NCBI RefSeq assembly: GCF_021608185.1
Contig: NZ_JAKIHN010000001.1
Span: 124,001 to 188,000, forward strand
DNA: 64,000 nt
DNA from: Flavobacterium anseongense
Lineage (GTDB): Bacteria > Bacteroidota > Bacteroidia > Flavobacteriales > Flavobacteriaceae
Reading direction: 5' to 3'
The first letter of the stretch is position 1. Each line of letters opens with the position of its first letter. Of this stretch, positions 50,505 to 60,900 are shown piece by piece. The translations under genes and the position numbers were made by a program. The notes under the pieces are model-generated. The model saw only the letters and a program-made list of their open reading frames with translations, had not been told where the DNA came from and did no database searches.

Positions 50505-51449
50505 TTTAGCAATAATCATTTCTTCGGTAATTCCTTCGGCGTCGGCTTTGTAGTTTTTGATAATTCTGTGACGCAGAATTCCGGTAGCAACCGCTTTTAC
50601 ATCTTCAATATCCGGTGAAAATTTACCATTGAAAGCAGCATTGGCTTTGGCAGCCAAAATTAAATTCTGAGAAGCTCTTGGTCCTGCTCCCCAATCTAAA
50701 TAATTTTTAATATAATCGTTAGACAACGGATTGTTCGGACGTGTTTTACTTACCAACGTAACTGCATATTCAATTACATTATCTGCCACTGGGATTCTAC
50801 GAACTAAGTGCTGAAAATCGATTATTTCCTGTGCAGAAAATAAAGGATTAATTACGGGTTTGTTATCCGATGTGGTACTTTTTACTACATCAACTTCTTC
50901 AGAAAACGATGGGTAATCCAATTTGATGGCAAACATAAAACGGTCTAATTGCGCTTCCGGCAACGGATAGGTTCCTTCCTGCTCTATTGGGTTTTGGGTT
51001 GCTAAAACGAAGTATGGTAAGTCTAATTTATAATTCTGACCTGCAATGGTTACCGAACGTTCCTGCATCGCTTCCAGTAAAGCAGCCTGTGTTTTTGGGG
51101 GTGTTCTGTTAATCTCATCGGCCAAAATAATGTTGGCAAATATTGGTCCTTTGATGAATTTAAAATTGCGGCTTTCATCCAAAATTTCACTTCCCAAAAT
51201 ATCCGAAGGCATCAAATCGGGTGTGAACTGAATTCTTTTGAAATCTAACCCTAATGCTTGTGAAATCGTATTCACCATAAGTGTTTTTGCCAAACCCGGA
51301 ACACCAACTAAAAGTGCGTGTCCGCCCGAAAATATGCTCAATAAAATTTGATCAATCACTTCGTCCTGACCAACTATTATCTTGGCAATTTCTTTTTTAA
51401 GTTCGGTTCTTTTCTGAACTAAATTTTGAATGGCGGCAACGTCTGACAT
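50496..51449 (-). CDS. MoxR family AAA+ ATPase
   Basis: 317 residues. IVGQDEVIDQILLSIFSGGHALLVGVPGLAKT (Walker A), GSEILDESRNFKFIKGPIFANIILADEINRTPPKTQAALLEAMQE (Walker B and sensor region), FVLATQNPIEQEGTYPLPEAQLDRFMF, and the lid domain GAGPRASQNLILAAKA. MoxR ATPases act as chaperones, often with von Willebrand proteins of the same operon; here the partners to the left are absent and the upstream genes are three parvulins. Overlaps the convergent monooxygenase-like gene by 9 bp. Confidence 0.94.
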   Translation of the reverse strand: MSDVAAIQNLVQKRTELKKEIAKIIVGQDEVIDQILLSIFSGGHALLVGVPGLAKTLMVNTISQALGLDFKRIQFTPDLMPSDILGSEILDESRNFKFIKGPIFANIILADEINRTPPKTQAALLEAMQERSVTIAGQNYKLDLPYFVLATQNPIEQEGTYPLPEAQLDRFMFAIKLDYPSFSEEVDVVKSTTSDNKPVINPLFSAQEIIDFQHLVRRIPVADNVIEYAVTLVSKTRPNNPLSNDYIKNYLDWGAGPRASQNLILAAKANAAFNGKFSPDIEDVKAVATGILRHRIIKNYKADAEGITEEMIIAKLL

Positions 51450-51482
51450 CTATATTTTAGGATTTAAGGATTAGGGAATTAG
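51450..51482. repeat. Short GGATT-word repeat between the parvulin and MoxR genes
   Basis: GGATTTAAGGATTAGGGAAT then TAGGATTTTC, a short run of GGATT/GGAATT words without the opposite arm. Lies in the 56-nt gap of an otherwise tight operon. Confidence 0.4.
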
Positions 51483-51505
51483 GATTTTCAATAATCAAAT
51501 TTATA

Positions 51506-52912
51506 CTATTTTTTTAACCAATCATTGGCGAACGTACAATCTCTATACTCACCGTTTATTTTGATGTAGGTTTCTTTTATTTTTTCATCTGTCCATTTCG
51601 CAATGGCTTTGATTTGTTTTTCTTTTAGTGCCAAATCTTTAATCTTCACATAATCTCTGGCGTAATCAGCTGTGTGTTGATCAATTCGGTCAGTCACTGT
51701 GATGATTTTATATTTTTTTCCTGTTCTTTGATCGTCATCTAAAATTGGTGCTGTAATGGCTTTGTCTTTCAAATTAGAAACTTCGCTGTACAAACTCGGA
51801 TCCATTTTGGTTAATTCAAAATGTGTGTCTTGGGTTTTAGGATTAATCAAAACACCCCCATTGGCACGTGTTTCTTTTTCATCAGACATTGTTCTTGCTG
51901 CTTCTGCAAATGAAATCTCTCCGTTTTCAATTTTTCTTTTTATGGTAAGGATTTTTTCTTTAGCCTCTTTTAAAGCCTGATCAGAAACTTTTGGCATCAT
52001 CAGAATATGTCTCAATTCGACTTCCTGACCTTTAATTTTTTCGACCATAATAATGTGATAACCAAATTCTGTTTCAAACGGTTCGGATACTTCTCCTTCA
52101 CCTAGTGAAAAAGCGACATCTTTAAACTCTTTCACGAATTGGGTTTTTCTGTTAATTTTGTAAAAACCTCCACTTGATGCTGAACCTCTGTCATCAGAAT
52201 AGATAACGGCTCTTGTCTTGAAACTAGCACCAGCCAAGACTTCAGCTTTAATTTCTTTTAGTCTGTTGATTACTCTTTGCTTTTCCTCTTCCGAAATTTT
52301 TGGAGTAACAACAATTTGCGCTACTTCCATTTCGGCTCCAAAAACAGGCAAGTCACTTTCAGGAATTGCTTTGAAGAAATTACGTGTTTCTTCCGGAGTA
52401 ATTTCGACACCTTCAAAGATTTTTCTTTGCATTTCGCCGGCTAATTTATTCATTTTGATGATGTCAAATAATTCAGTTCTGAACTCGTCTTCACTACTTT
52501 TTTTGAAATATTGAACCACTTTATCCATTGAACCCAGTTGCTCAACCATATAGTTCACTTGCTCATTTAATTTTTCTTTAATTTCTTCATCTTTGATGAT
52601 GATACTATCCTGAACTGCTTGGTGGGCATACAATTTATCTTCCAATAATTTACCTAACATTTGACAACGAGTAATATCTTTAATCGAATTTCCTTGGCTT
52701 GATAACTCTAAATAAGACTTATCAATATCAGAATCAAGTATAATATAATCACCAACTGTTGCTATAACACCATCAACTTTTTGCTTTTTAAAAGAAGTTG
52801 CAACAGGCTTTGTTTTAACTGTATCTTTAATAATTTCCTGTGCATTGGCAAAGCCTACTGTGCAAAGAATTGCAATAATTGCTACGGTAAGTTTGCTATT
52901 TGTATATTTCAT
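51506..52912 (-). CDS. Periplasmic SurA-like peptidyl-prolyl isomerase
   Basis: 468 residues from ATG 52912 (MKYTNSKLTVAIIAILCTVGFANAQ, a clear signal peptide); the frame continues to 52954 through coding sequence of the upstream gene. N-terminal chaperone region (VDGVIATVGDYIILDSDIDKSYLELSSQG), then two parvulin PpiC domains (about 220-320, VAQIVVTPKISEEEKQRV... and 325-430, VELRHILMMPKVSDQALKEAKEKILTIK). Folding factor for outer-membrane proteins. The start overlaps the previous gene by 17 bp. Confidence 0.92.
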   Translation of the reverse strand: MKYTNSKLTVAIIAILCTVGFANAQEIIKDTVKTKPVATSFKKQKVDGVIATVGDYIILDSDIDKSYLELSSQGNSIKDITRCQMLGKLLEDKLYAHQAVQDSIIIKDEEIKEKLNEQVNYMVEQLGSMDKVVQYFKKSSEDEFRTELFDIIKMNKLAGEMQRKIFEGVEITPEETRNFFKAIPESDLPVFGAEMEVAQIVVTPKISEEEKQRVINRLKEIKAEVLAGASFKTRAVIYSDDRGSASSGGFYKINRKTQFVKEFKDVAFSLGEGEVSEPFETEFGYHIIMVEKIKGQEVELRHILMMPKVSDQALKEAKEKILTIKRKIENGEISFAEAARTMSDEKETRANGGVLINPKTQDTHFELTKMDPSLYSEVSNLKDKAITAPILDDDQRTGKKYKIITVTDRIDQHTADYARDYVKIKDLALKEKQIKAIAKWTDEKIKETYIKINGEYRDCTFANDWLKK

Positions 52913-53744
52913 AATCATTGTTTTTAATGGCATCATTGGTGATATCCTTTTCAAATTTTTTAATCAATTCTAATTTTCTTTTGTTCAACAGCACTTCTTT
53001 CAAAGTGGGTTTACTATATTCAAATGGTGAAATTTGATTTTTATCTATTACGTTTGTTACTTTTATCAGGTAAGTGTCATCATTATTTTGAATTTCCATC
53101 TTTTTCCCGGGGCGAATTAATTCATCTCTGTTCTCGGGCGTTATAACCGGAAGCTTTGCATAAACCTGATTCATATCGACCCAAACACTATCATTCATTG
53201 CAAAACTTTTGAACTGTAAGGCGTAAGTATCCCAAAACTTTTTATCCTTTTTAGAATAATCAAAGAACTTACTTCTTATGGTTGCAAAACGTGGATTTTG
53301 TTTCGAAAGATTGATATACCGCAATCGAACTAATGTTCCGTTGGTTTTGAAATTCTCCTTATTTTCTTCGTAATATTTTTTTAATTCTTCCTGACTTATA
53401 ACTGTATCAACTTCTCTTTTTACTACTTCTTCGATATAAGCTCTGGTGTATAAATCAATTTTATATTGTTTTATTAATGCGTTATATTCTTTCTTTTTGG
53501 CATCACTGAGATTTCTCTCGGCTGCTTCAATCAGTAATTTTTGACTTGCCCAGCGATCAATAAAATCACGAACCAAAAGTACACTGTCTTCTTTTGAAGT
53601 TCCGGCCGGAACCAATTTCGCAATATCACTTTTGTACAAATAATTCTTCCCTACTCTTGCAATTGACTGCGATTTTTGTTCCGGTTTGAAATAATTACAA
53701 GAACAAACCAGTAAAAAAATTAGGAAAAAACTATTTCGAATCAT
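52896..53744 (-). CDS. Lipoprotein with SurA-N/PpiC-like fold
   Basis: 282 residues. Lipobox VCSC with Cys16 (FLLVCSCNYFK), so anchored in a membrane. QSIARVGKNYLYKSDIAKLVPAGTSKEDSVLLVRDFIDRWASQKLLIEAAERN resembles the N-terminal domain of SurA; the C-terminal part (YYEENKENFKTNGTLVRLRYINL) is a degenerate parvulin-like region without the full signature. Probably a holdase rather than an active isomerase. It lies 1 bp after the 654-aa gene and overlaps the next by 17 bp. Confidence 0.82.
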   Translation of the reverse strand: MIRNSFFLIFLLVCSCNYFKPEQKSQSIARVGKNYLYKSDIAKLVPAGTSKEDSVLLVRDFIDRWASQKLLIEAAERNLSDAKKKEYNALIKQYKIDLYTRAYIEEVVKREVDTVISQEELKKYYEENKENFKTNGTLVRLRYINLSKQNPRFATIRSKFFDYSKKDKKFWDTYALQFKSFAMNDSVWVDMNQVYAKLPVITPENRDELIRPGKKMEIQNNDDTYLIKVTNVIDKNQISPFEYSKPTLKEVLLNKRKLELIKKFEKDITNDAIKNNDYEIYK

Positions 53745-53745
53745 T

Positions 53746-55710
53746 TTATTGATTAAGCTGTTTCTTTACATTGTCAAAAGCAGCTTGGTTGACATTTATG
53801 GTGAATTCCTTTTTTAAATCGGACACCCAACTTTGTTCCAAGTATTGCTGATATTCATTGATAAGCTTGCCTTTGCATTCCTCAAGAGTTTTGACTCCGG
53901 CCGGAATCACTTTATCTACTTTGGTCACAAAATAATACTCGCCTTCTTTAAAAACATCTGAAACGCCAATGTTGTATTTCATTGTTTTTGGCAAACCATC
54001 ACCACCCTCTTCAAAAGTACCGCTATTGATCATCACATTGATTACATTATTAACATTCAATTTGTCTTTAATGTCTTGTGGTTTTTCATTTTTCTTCAAG
54101 GAAGCCTGAGCTTTTTTAATCATGTCTTGTTTAGTCGATGAAGCAATTGCCACCTCAACTCTTTTCTTCCACATATGCTCCATTTTATGCTCATCATAAA
54201 ACTTTTGCAAACCAATAGTATCGGTTTTAGCACGATCCCAAATTTCTTTTTCCATTAAGTCAAAAAGTAATAGTCCGTCGCGGTATTCTTCCATTACATT
54301 GGCAAAATCCGGAAATTCGGTTTCTAGATTGTCATCGTAATAAGCAGTTAGTTGTTCATCTAAAAATTTATCATACAAAGTGTCAACTAACTTTGATAAC
54401 GGCTTTATTTTAAAACCAGCTTTTTGTTGTCTGTCTATAAAATCGAGGAATGCTTTGCCATCGATTTTCTTATCATTGATGGTTAGTAAAGTAGCAGTGT
54501 ATGTATTCGCGTTTTCAGGAAGTGCCCATTTTGATTCATAAAAATCATTGGTTACCAATTTTGAAATTAATGTATACTGTTTAGCATCTTTTTTATAAGT
54601 ATACTTTTTTCTTAGTTTTTCGTTTAAAGAAGCAGTAATTTTTTTAGATCTATCGTCTTTACCGATTTTATTTTCTAATTCATTTTTCATTTCATCCATC
54701 GATTTTACCGGATGTTTTTCTATCAACTTAACAATATGCCATCCGAAATCAGTGCTAAATGGTTTTGAAATATCATTAGGATTAGCAAGAGAAAAAGCTG
54801 TATTTTCAAATTCTTCAGAACTCAATTGTCCGGAAGCAAATTTATTCAACACTCCACCTTTTGAGGCAGAGGATTTATCTTCTGAAAATTGTTTGGCCAA
54901 ATCTTCAAACTTTTCGCCCTGCTGAATTTTTTGATAAATTTCGTTAATAGTTTTTTCCGGATTTTTTTCAGTTTCTTCCGGTTTTGGCTTTAAAATCATG
55001 ATGTGAGCCACGGTAATTTCACCGCGATTAGCTCTAATATCATTAATTTTCAGAATATGATATCCAAAACGAGTTCTGATTATTTTAGAAACTTTTCCTT
55101 TTTGTGTTTTGTATGCTGCACTTTCAAATGGGTAAACCATTCTGAAAGCTGAAAAATAGCCTAAATCTCCTTTGTTTTCTTTGGCCGATGGATCTTCCGA
55201 ATATTGCACAGCTAAGTCTCCGAAATCTTCTCCGGCAATAGCTTTTTTACTGATGTCTTCTATTTTTTTGTAGGCTTTCAACGTGTCTTCAGGCGAAGCA
55301 TTTTCATCTACTAAAATAAGAATATGTGAAGCTCTGATTTCTTTTTGAATTCGGTTATAGGCTTCTTCTACAAGTTCCTGAGTAATTTTTGTATCGTTAA
55401 AATAGTTTTTGGCTAACTGTGCTCTGTATGATTTTAACTCATTTTTATACTGTGCTCCATTTTCCAAACCCAGTTTATAAGCCTTATTTACTTTTAACTT
55501 ATATCCTATAAAAAGTTCTAAATATTGATTTAAATCTTTTTGAGAATCGTCTTTTACTAAATCTAAATTCTTTTTGTAAATCCTTGAAAATTCATCTGTG
55601 TAATAAGGTTTATCATCGATTGTAAACAAAACTTCTTTTGTATTATTTTGGGCATTAGCTGCTAATGACAGCAAAAAGAACAACCCTAAAAAAAACTGTT
55701 TGATATTCAT
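53746..55710 (-). CDS. Periplasmic peptidyl-prolyl isomerase with two parvulin domains
   Basis: 654 residues, signal peptide IKQFFLGLFFLLSLAANAQ. SurA-type N-terminal region, then two PpiC domains in tandem: IRASHILILVDENASPEDTLKAYKKI to TRFGYHILKINDI (about 125-230), and ITVAHIMILKPKPEETEKN to TDFGWHIVKLIEKHP (about 230-340). The C-terminal 300 residues look like a further SurA-like helical chaperone region. First gene of the parvulin-MoxR operon, with a good promoter. Confidence 0.93.
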   Translation of the reverse strand: MNIKQFFLGLFFLLSLAANAQNNTKEVLFTIDDKPYYTDEFSRIYKKNLDLVKDDSQKDLNQYLELFIGYKLKVNKAYKLGLENGAQYKNELKSYRAQLAKNYFNDTKITQELVEEAYNRIQKEIRASHILILVDENASPEDTLKAYKKIEDISKKAIAGEDFGDLAVQYSEDPSAKENKGDLGYFSAFRMVYPFESAAYKTQKGKVSKIIRTRFGYHILKINDIRANRGEITVAHIMILKPKPEETEKNPEKTINEIYQKIQQGEKFEDLAKQFSEDKSSASKGGVLNKFASGQLSSEEFENTAFSLANPNDISKPFSTDFGWHIVKLIEKHPVKSMDEMKNELENKIGKDDRSKKITASLNEKLRKKYTYKKDAKQYTLISKLVTNDFYESKWALPENANTYTATLLTINDKKIDGKAFLDFIDRQQKAGFKIKPLSKLVDTLYDKFLDEQLTAYYDDNLETEFPDFANVMEEYRDGLLLFDLMEKEIWDRAKTDTIGLQKFYDEHKMEHMWKKRVEVAIASSTKQDMIKKAQASLKKNEKPQDIKDKLNVNNVINVMINSGTFEEGGDGLPKTMKYNIGVSDVFKEGEYYFVTKVDKVIPAGVKTLEECKGKLINEYQQYLEQSWVSDLKKEFTINVNQAAFDNVKKQLNQ

Positions 55711-55765
55711 TTTATAAAAAATTTATATACTAAATAACTATTAAATTATATGTTTAATAACTTCC

Positions 55766-55795
55766 GAAAAATACTTTAGGAAAGCACCGTAACAA
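55766..55795 (-). promoter_or_regulatory. Promoter of the parvulin-MoxR operon
   Basis: Minus strand TTG (55793-55795), 19-nt spacer, TATTTTTC (55766-55773; C for G at the last base). Confidence 0.5.
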
Positions 55796-55924
55796 TCAAC
55801 AAAAATAACAATTCAAACACATTATACAACTATCGCGACTAGTATTAACAAAATTTTATTAACACGAAAAACCCATAGAAAGATTTGAAATATAAACCAT
55901 GTGGAAATAATCAGTAAATAATAG

Positions 55925-55932
55925 TATTTTTG
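55925..55932 (+). promoter_or_regulatory. -7 element of prfC
   Basis: TATTTTTG, exact TAnnTTTG, 20 nt before the start codon at 55953. Confidence 0.45.
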
Positions 55933-55952
55933 CAACCAATTTATCAAAAATC

Positions 55953-57542
55953 ATGAGTTTTTTAAAAGAGATAGAACGACGCAGAACTTTCGGAATTATT
56001 TCGCATCCCGATGCCGGAAAAACCACGCTGACAGAGAAATTATTGTTGTTTGGAGGCGCTATTCAGGAAGCCGGAGCGGTTAAAAATAATAAAATCAAAA
56101 AAGGAGCGACTTCCGATTTTATGGAAATTGAGCGTCAAAGAGGAATTTCGGTATCGACTTCGGTTTTGGCATTTAATTATCAAGGGAAAAAAATCAATAT
56201 TCTGGATACACCGGGACACAAGGATTTTGCCGAAGACACCTTTAGAACATTGACTGCCGTTGATAGTGTTATTGTGGTGATTGACGTTGCCAAAGGTGTT
56301 GAGGAACAAACCGAAAAATTAGTTGCTGTTTGTAGAATGCGACACATTCCGATTATTGTTTTTATCAATAAGTTGGATCGAGAAGGAAAAGATGCTTTTG
56401 ATTTGATGGATGAAGTAGAGCAGAAATTGGGATTAAATGTAACTCCGTTGAGTTTTCCAATCGGAATGGGTTATGATTTCCAGGGGATTTATAACATTTG
56501 GGAACAAAACATTAACTTGTTTAGTGGTGACAGCCGCAAAAATATTGAAGATACCATTGCTTTCTCTGATATTGAAAGTCCGGAATTGGAAAAAATTATT
56601 GGCGAAAAACCAGCGGTTAAACTACGTGACGAGCTGGAATTGATTTCAGAAGTGTATCCGGCATTTGACAGAGAGCAATACCTTGCCGGAAATTTACAAC
56701 CTGTGTTTTTTGGTTCGGCTTTGAATAATTTCGGAGTCAGGGAATTGCTGGATTGTTTTGTTGAAATTGCTCCGGCACCCAGACCAAAAGAATCAGAAAC
56801 ACGTTTAGTAAAACCAGACGAGCAAAAAATGGCTGGTTTTGTGTTTAAAATACATGCCAACATGGATCCAAAACACAGAGACCGATTGGCTTTCGTAAAA
56901 ATTGTTTCAGGAACTTTTGAACGCAACAAACCTTATATGCACGTTCGGTTAAACAAAAATCTAAAGTTCTCTAGTCCGAATGCTTTTTTTGCTGAGAAAA
57001 AAGAAATTGTCGACATCTCTTATCCGGGCGATATTGTTGGGCTGCATGATACCGGGAATTTTAAAATCGGAGACACATTAACCGAAGGTGAAATGATGAG
57101 TTTCAAAGGAATTCCAAGTTTTTCACCGGAACATTTCAGATATATCAATAATGCCGATCCATTAAAGGCAAAACAACTGGACAAAGGTATTGATCAGTTG
57201 ATGGATGAAGGTGTGGCGCAATTATTCACATTAGAAATGAATAACAGAAAAGTAATTGGAACTGTTGGTGCGCTTCAATACGAAGTTATTCAATACCGAT
57301 TGGAGCATGAATATGGTGCTAAATGCAGCTATGAAATGTTTCCGGTACACAAAGCATGTTGGGTAAAGCCTGATGATGCAAAAAGTGAAGAATTTAAAGA
57401 GTTCAAAAGGATTAAGCAAAAATTCTTAGCTCATGATAAATATGGTCAATTAGTATTTTTAGCGGATTCTGAATTTACCATACAAATGACACAAAGCAAA
57501 TTTCCATCTGTAAAATTATTCTTTACATCTGAATTTGATTAA
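55953..57542 (+). CDS. prfC: Peptide chain release factor 3
   Basis: GTPase that recycles RF1 and RF2 from the ribosome. 529 residues, normal length. G1 SHPDAGKTTLTEK, G2 region QRGISVSTSVLAF, G3 LDTPGHKDFAEDTFR, G4 INKLDREGKD; domain 2 and 3 segments such as PVFFGSALNNFGVRELLDCF, FKIHANMDPKHRDRLAFVKIVSG and GTVGALQYEVIQYRLEHEYG follow in order. The 529-residue length and the HANMDPKHRDR signature separate it from EF-G and other translational GTPases. Confidence 0.97.
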   Translation: MSFLKEIERRRTFGIISHPDAGKTTLTEKLLLFGGAIQEAGAVKNNKIKKGATSDFMEIERQRGISVSTSVLAFNYQGKKINILDTPGHKDFAEDTFRTLTAVDSVIVVIDVAKGVEEQTEKLVAVCRMRHIPIIVFINKLDREGKDAFDLMDEVEQKLGLNVTPLSFPIGMGYDFQGIYNIWEQNINLFSGDSRKNIEDTIAFSDIESPELEKIIGEKPAVKLRDELELISEVYPAFDREQYLAGNLQPVFFGSALNNFGVRELLDCFVEIAPAPRPKESETRLVKPDEQKMAGFVFKIHANMDPKHRDRLAFVKIVSGTFERNKPYMHVRLNKNLKFSSPNAFFAEKKEIVDISYPGDIVGLHDTGNFKIGDTLTEGEMMSFKGIPSFSPEHFRYINNADPLKAKQLDKGIDQLMDEGVAQLFTLEMNNRKVIGTVGALQYEVIQYRLEHEYGAKCSYEMFPVHKACWVKPDDAKSEEFKEFKRIKQKFLAHDKYGQLVFLADSEFTIQMTQSKFPSVKLFFTSEFD

Positions 57543-57619
57543 TTAACTTTAATAAACGTGCTATTTTTTTTTAATTTTAAAAATGATTAGTATATTTACC
57601 GCTTATATAAAAAGTGTCT

Positions 57620-57835
57620 ATGAAAAAGCTTTTAAAATTATATTTGTTTACGTTTATCTTATTGTCTGATTTTGTTGCTTTTGCTCAACCAGGTGATGAT
57701 GACGGTGGAGGCGGTGGAGGTCTCGAAGGTGGTGATCCACAACCAGCGCCTATTAACGGAAAAATGATACTATTAGCAATTGCTGGTGTTTTATTTGTAG
57801 TTTATACCTTCAGAAAAAACAGAAGAACTGCTTAA
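57620..57835 (+). CDS. Small protein with signal peptide and tripartite C-terminal tail
   Basis: 71 residues from ATG 57620 (a further in-frame ATG at 57614 is possible). Signal peptide (KKLLKLYLFTFILLSDFVAFAQ), a Gly/Asp-rich linker (PGDDDGGGGGGLEGGDPQ), then a short PINGK motif, a hydrophobic segment (MILLAIAGVLFVVYTF) and a basic end (RKNRRTA). This order is that of a sorting signal of the PEP-CTERM or PID-CTERM kind that is processed by an exosortase-like enzyme. No such enzyme gene is visible in the window. Function unknown. Confidence 0.72.
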   Translation: MKKLLKLYLFTFILLSDFVAFAQPGDDDGGGGGGLEGGDPQPAPINGKMILLAIAGVLFVVYTFRKNRRTA

Positions 57836-57869
57836 ATACTCAAAAGGGTAAAAAATAATTCTCTTCCAA

Positions 57870-57905
57870 ATAAAAAATCCATCACTTAGATGGATTTTTT
57901 ATTTT
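57870..57905. terminator. Bidirectional terminator between the small protein and the T9SS gene
   Basis: Perfect 12-bp stem AAAAAATCCATC (57872-57883) and GATGGATTTTTT (57889-57900), 5-nt loop. Confidence 0.85.
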
Positions 57906-57924
57906 GCTATATTTTCTAATTCAA

Positions 57925-60900
57925 TTATCTGATAACTTTTTTAGTAACTGTTATTCCTTCTTCTGAGGTAATTTGTACTAATAAAACTTGATTTGTCAAT
58001 CCGTTACCAATTGTAGTCTGACTGGCATTAATTTCTTTTTTCTCTTCTAGTAATCTACCTCTGATATCAAATACTTTGACAGAACCCATAATAGTATTCC
58101 CTGAATTAACTACAAACTCATTATTTTGGTTATAAATAATCACATTGTTAGCCGTAAATACAGGGTTTTCAATTCCTAACTGTGTTGTATATACGATTTC
58201 AAAACGGTCAGAGAATGTTCCTGCATTTGATGTAAAAGTATATGCACCTGTATTCAAATCATGAATAGTTGATGTCAAATTATCTTTCAAATAAATAGGT
58301 TGTGCACCACCTGTAAACAGACCATCAACATGGTCAAGTGTAATTGTATAGTCACCTGCAGTGGTAATTTTATAACGCAATGGAATTACATCTGCTGTAG
58401 TAAAAGGCAATGCTTTTCCTTGGATAGTATACTCTTCATTATTCAAAACAGAGTTCAACAACACCTCTCCGGTATTGATGTTTTTACCATCATAAATATC
58501 AACTCCATCAGTAGCATCAGTCATATAACCTGCTGCCATTTGAGAAAAAGCACCTGATGCATTGGTTAGGTTTAACCAAAATCTGTTAGTCTCAACTGAA
58601 TCTGTTCTATTGACTACACTATTATTTTTAAAAAACTGATTTGCATTATCTGAAGAACGTTGTCCATTATTGAAACTCAATACCGTTTCAGAAGCTTGCG
58701 CTTCTACAATGAATCCCTGACCAGTTCTAATGATTCCGCTAGGATCAAAAACCTGGCTTTCACCATTGGAAGTAAATGTTCCTCCAGCCCATGTACAATA
58801 AGCATTATTTGCTGAAGTATTATTGGTTTCTCTCCAGAAATATAAAGTACCTGTTATTTTAGTACTATTATCCGAAACAAATTGTGACATGCTTATTGGT
58901 GATGGATAAGGATTACCTACCAAATTATATCGGAAACCTGAAGCACCATTAGTCATTGTATACGTTATATCTCCATTGTTTGGGACTCCGGTAAAAGTAC
59001 CATTCCAAACAGCTGCTGTAGTTGGATGATTCCATGGTACACGAATTAAATATCCTTTGGCAGTTGCAAATTGAACATTATTAGAATCTGTACCGTTAAC
59101 ACCATTTCCATTTAAGCCGGTTAAACTAAATCCGACATCAGCGTTATTGTATAAATTAGTAGTTGTTCTATATACATAAAAACGATTTCCAAAAGTAAAC
59201 GGTGAAAAAGCATATAGCCCTTGTCCTGAAACCGGTGACGACCATAAGGTGTAATCCAATCGTATCAAAGCAGAACTGTTTCGTTTAACTGTTGTTGCAC
59301 CCGAACCTGTATTGCTAACATCATTTGTTTGCAATAAATTGGCATTATTCTCAAGAGTTAATGTTCCATCATTGTCAATTACATCAGTAACCGTTAAATC
59401 ATAAGTTGAATTAACTTTTAAAGTAGTACCTGAATCCAATGTCAAACTATTGATAGTTACGTTTGATGAAATTTCAGGATAGAAGCTTGCTGTACTAATG
59501 GTAACATCTGTAACAGATGTTGGAACAATACCACACGACCAGTTACCTGACGTAGTCCACGAAGTAGAACTTGCGCCACCAGTCCAAGTGTTTGCATTAG
59601 AAACTGTTACCGCTTGAGTAACTCCTGATGTAGTAGCTGTACATGGTCCTGTTGTGTTTTCTATTCTAACCCAATAGGTAGTTGTACCACTCGGTGACAC
59701 TATTAAGGTTGAAGCTGTTTCTCCTGATAACGGACTTGTACCAACTACAGCTCCTGTTCCCCATTGGTAATTAGCTCCTGTTCCTAATGTACCCCCAACG
59801 GCTGTTAAAGTAGTTGAATTTCCATTACAAATAGTCGTTGTTCCTGATATACTTGTTGGAGCTACTGAAGGAATATTAACTGTCACTAATTGAGTCACTC
59901 CTGATGTATTTGCTGTACATGGAGAAGTAGTACTTTCTATTCTTACCCAATACGTAGTTGAACTGCCTGGCGATATGTTTAAAGTCGAAGCTGTTTCTCC
60001 TGATAATGGACTTGTTCCAACTACTGCACCAGTTCCCCATTGATAATTAGCTCCAGTCCCTAATGTACCACCTACTGCTGTTAAAGTAGTTGAATTTGGA
60101 CTACAGATTGTAGTCGTTCCTGAGATGCTTGTTGGCGCTACTGATGGATTATTTACAGTTACTGTCGGAGTACCTGATAATGATGCTGTACAACCATATG
60201 AATCTGTAACTGAAGTAAGTGAGTAACCAGTTGTTGAAGTTGGACTTACAGAAATATTACTTCCACTAGTATAATTATTAACTGTTCCTCCCGAATAAAC
60301 TACGGTATAGGTACTAACCCCTCCAGTTACGGCAACAGTTAAATTAGTACTTGATCCGTTACAAATTGTATTAGCTCCTGAAAGTACCGCTGAAATAGCC
60401 CCACAAGAACCGATAGACACATTAATTATTCCTGTAGCAGTAGTAAAAAAAGTATCTGTCTTGTATGTTGCTGATGATGAAGTACTTCCAAAGGAACCGG
60501 AAGCTGTTCCAAAACCACCAAGAGTTAATGTTCCATTATCGGTATGAGTAAAGGTCGACAAGTTAGCAATAACCCCGCTAGCAATAGTTAGATTGTTTCC
60601 AAAAGTTGTAGCTATATTAAATGTCTTTGTTCCGCTATTCGAAAGGGTTACATTATTAAATGTTGTTGATGTTGAACCGCCAATTGATTGGGCTGTTCCG
60701 TTAAAATTAAACGTTTCTGTTCCTTTGGTGAATGTGCCTGAACTATTTACCCAATTACCGGCAACATTTACCGTTTGAGTGCCTGACATTGTTAAACCTC
60801 CTGAAACATTAATATTACCATTTACAGTTCTCGTAGCTGCTAATGTCCATGTTTTCGTTTGTGTTCCTGTAATTGTTAGATTATTATAATCTCTGTCGGT

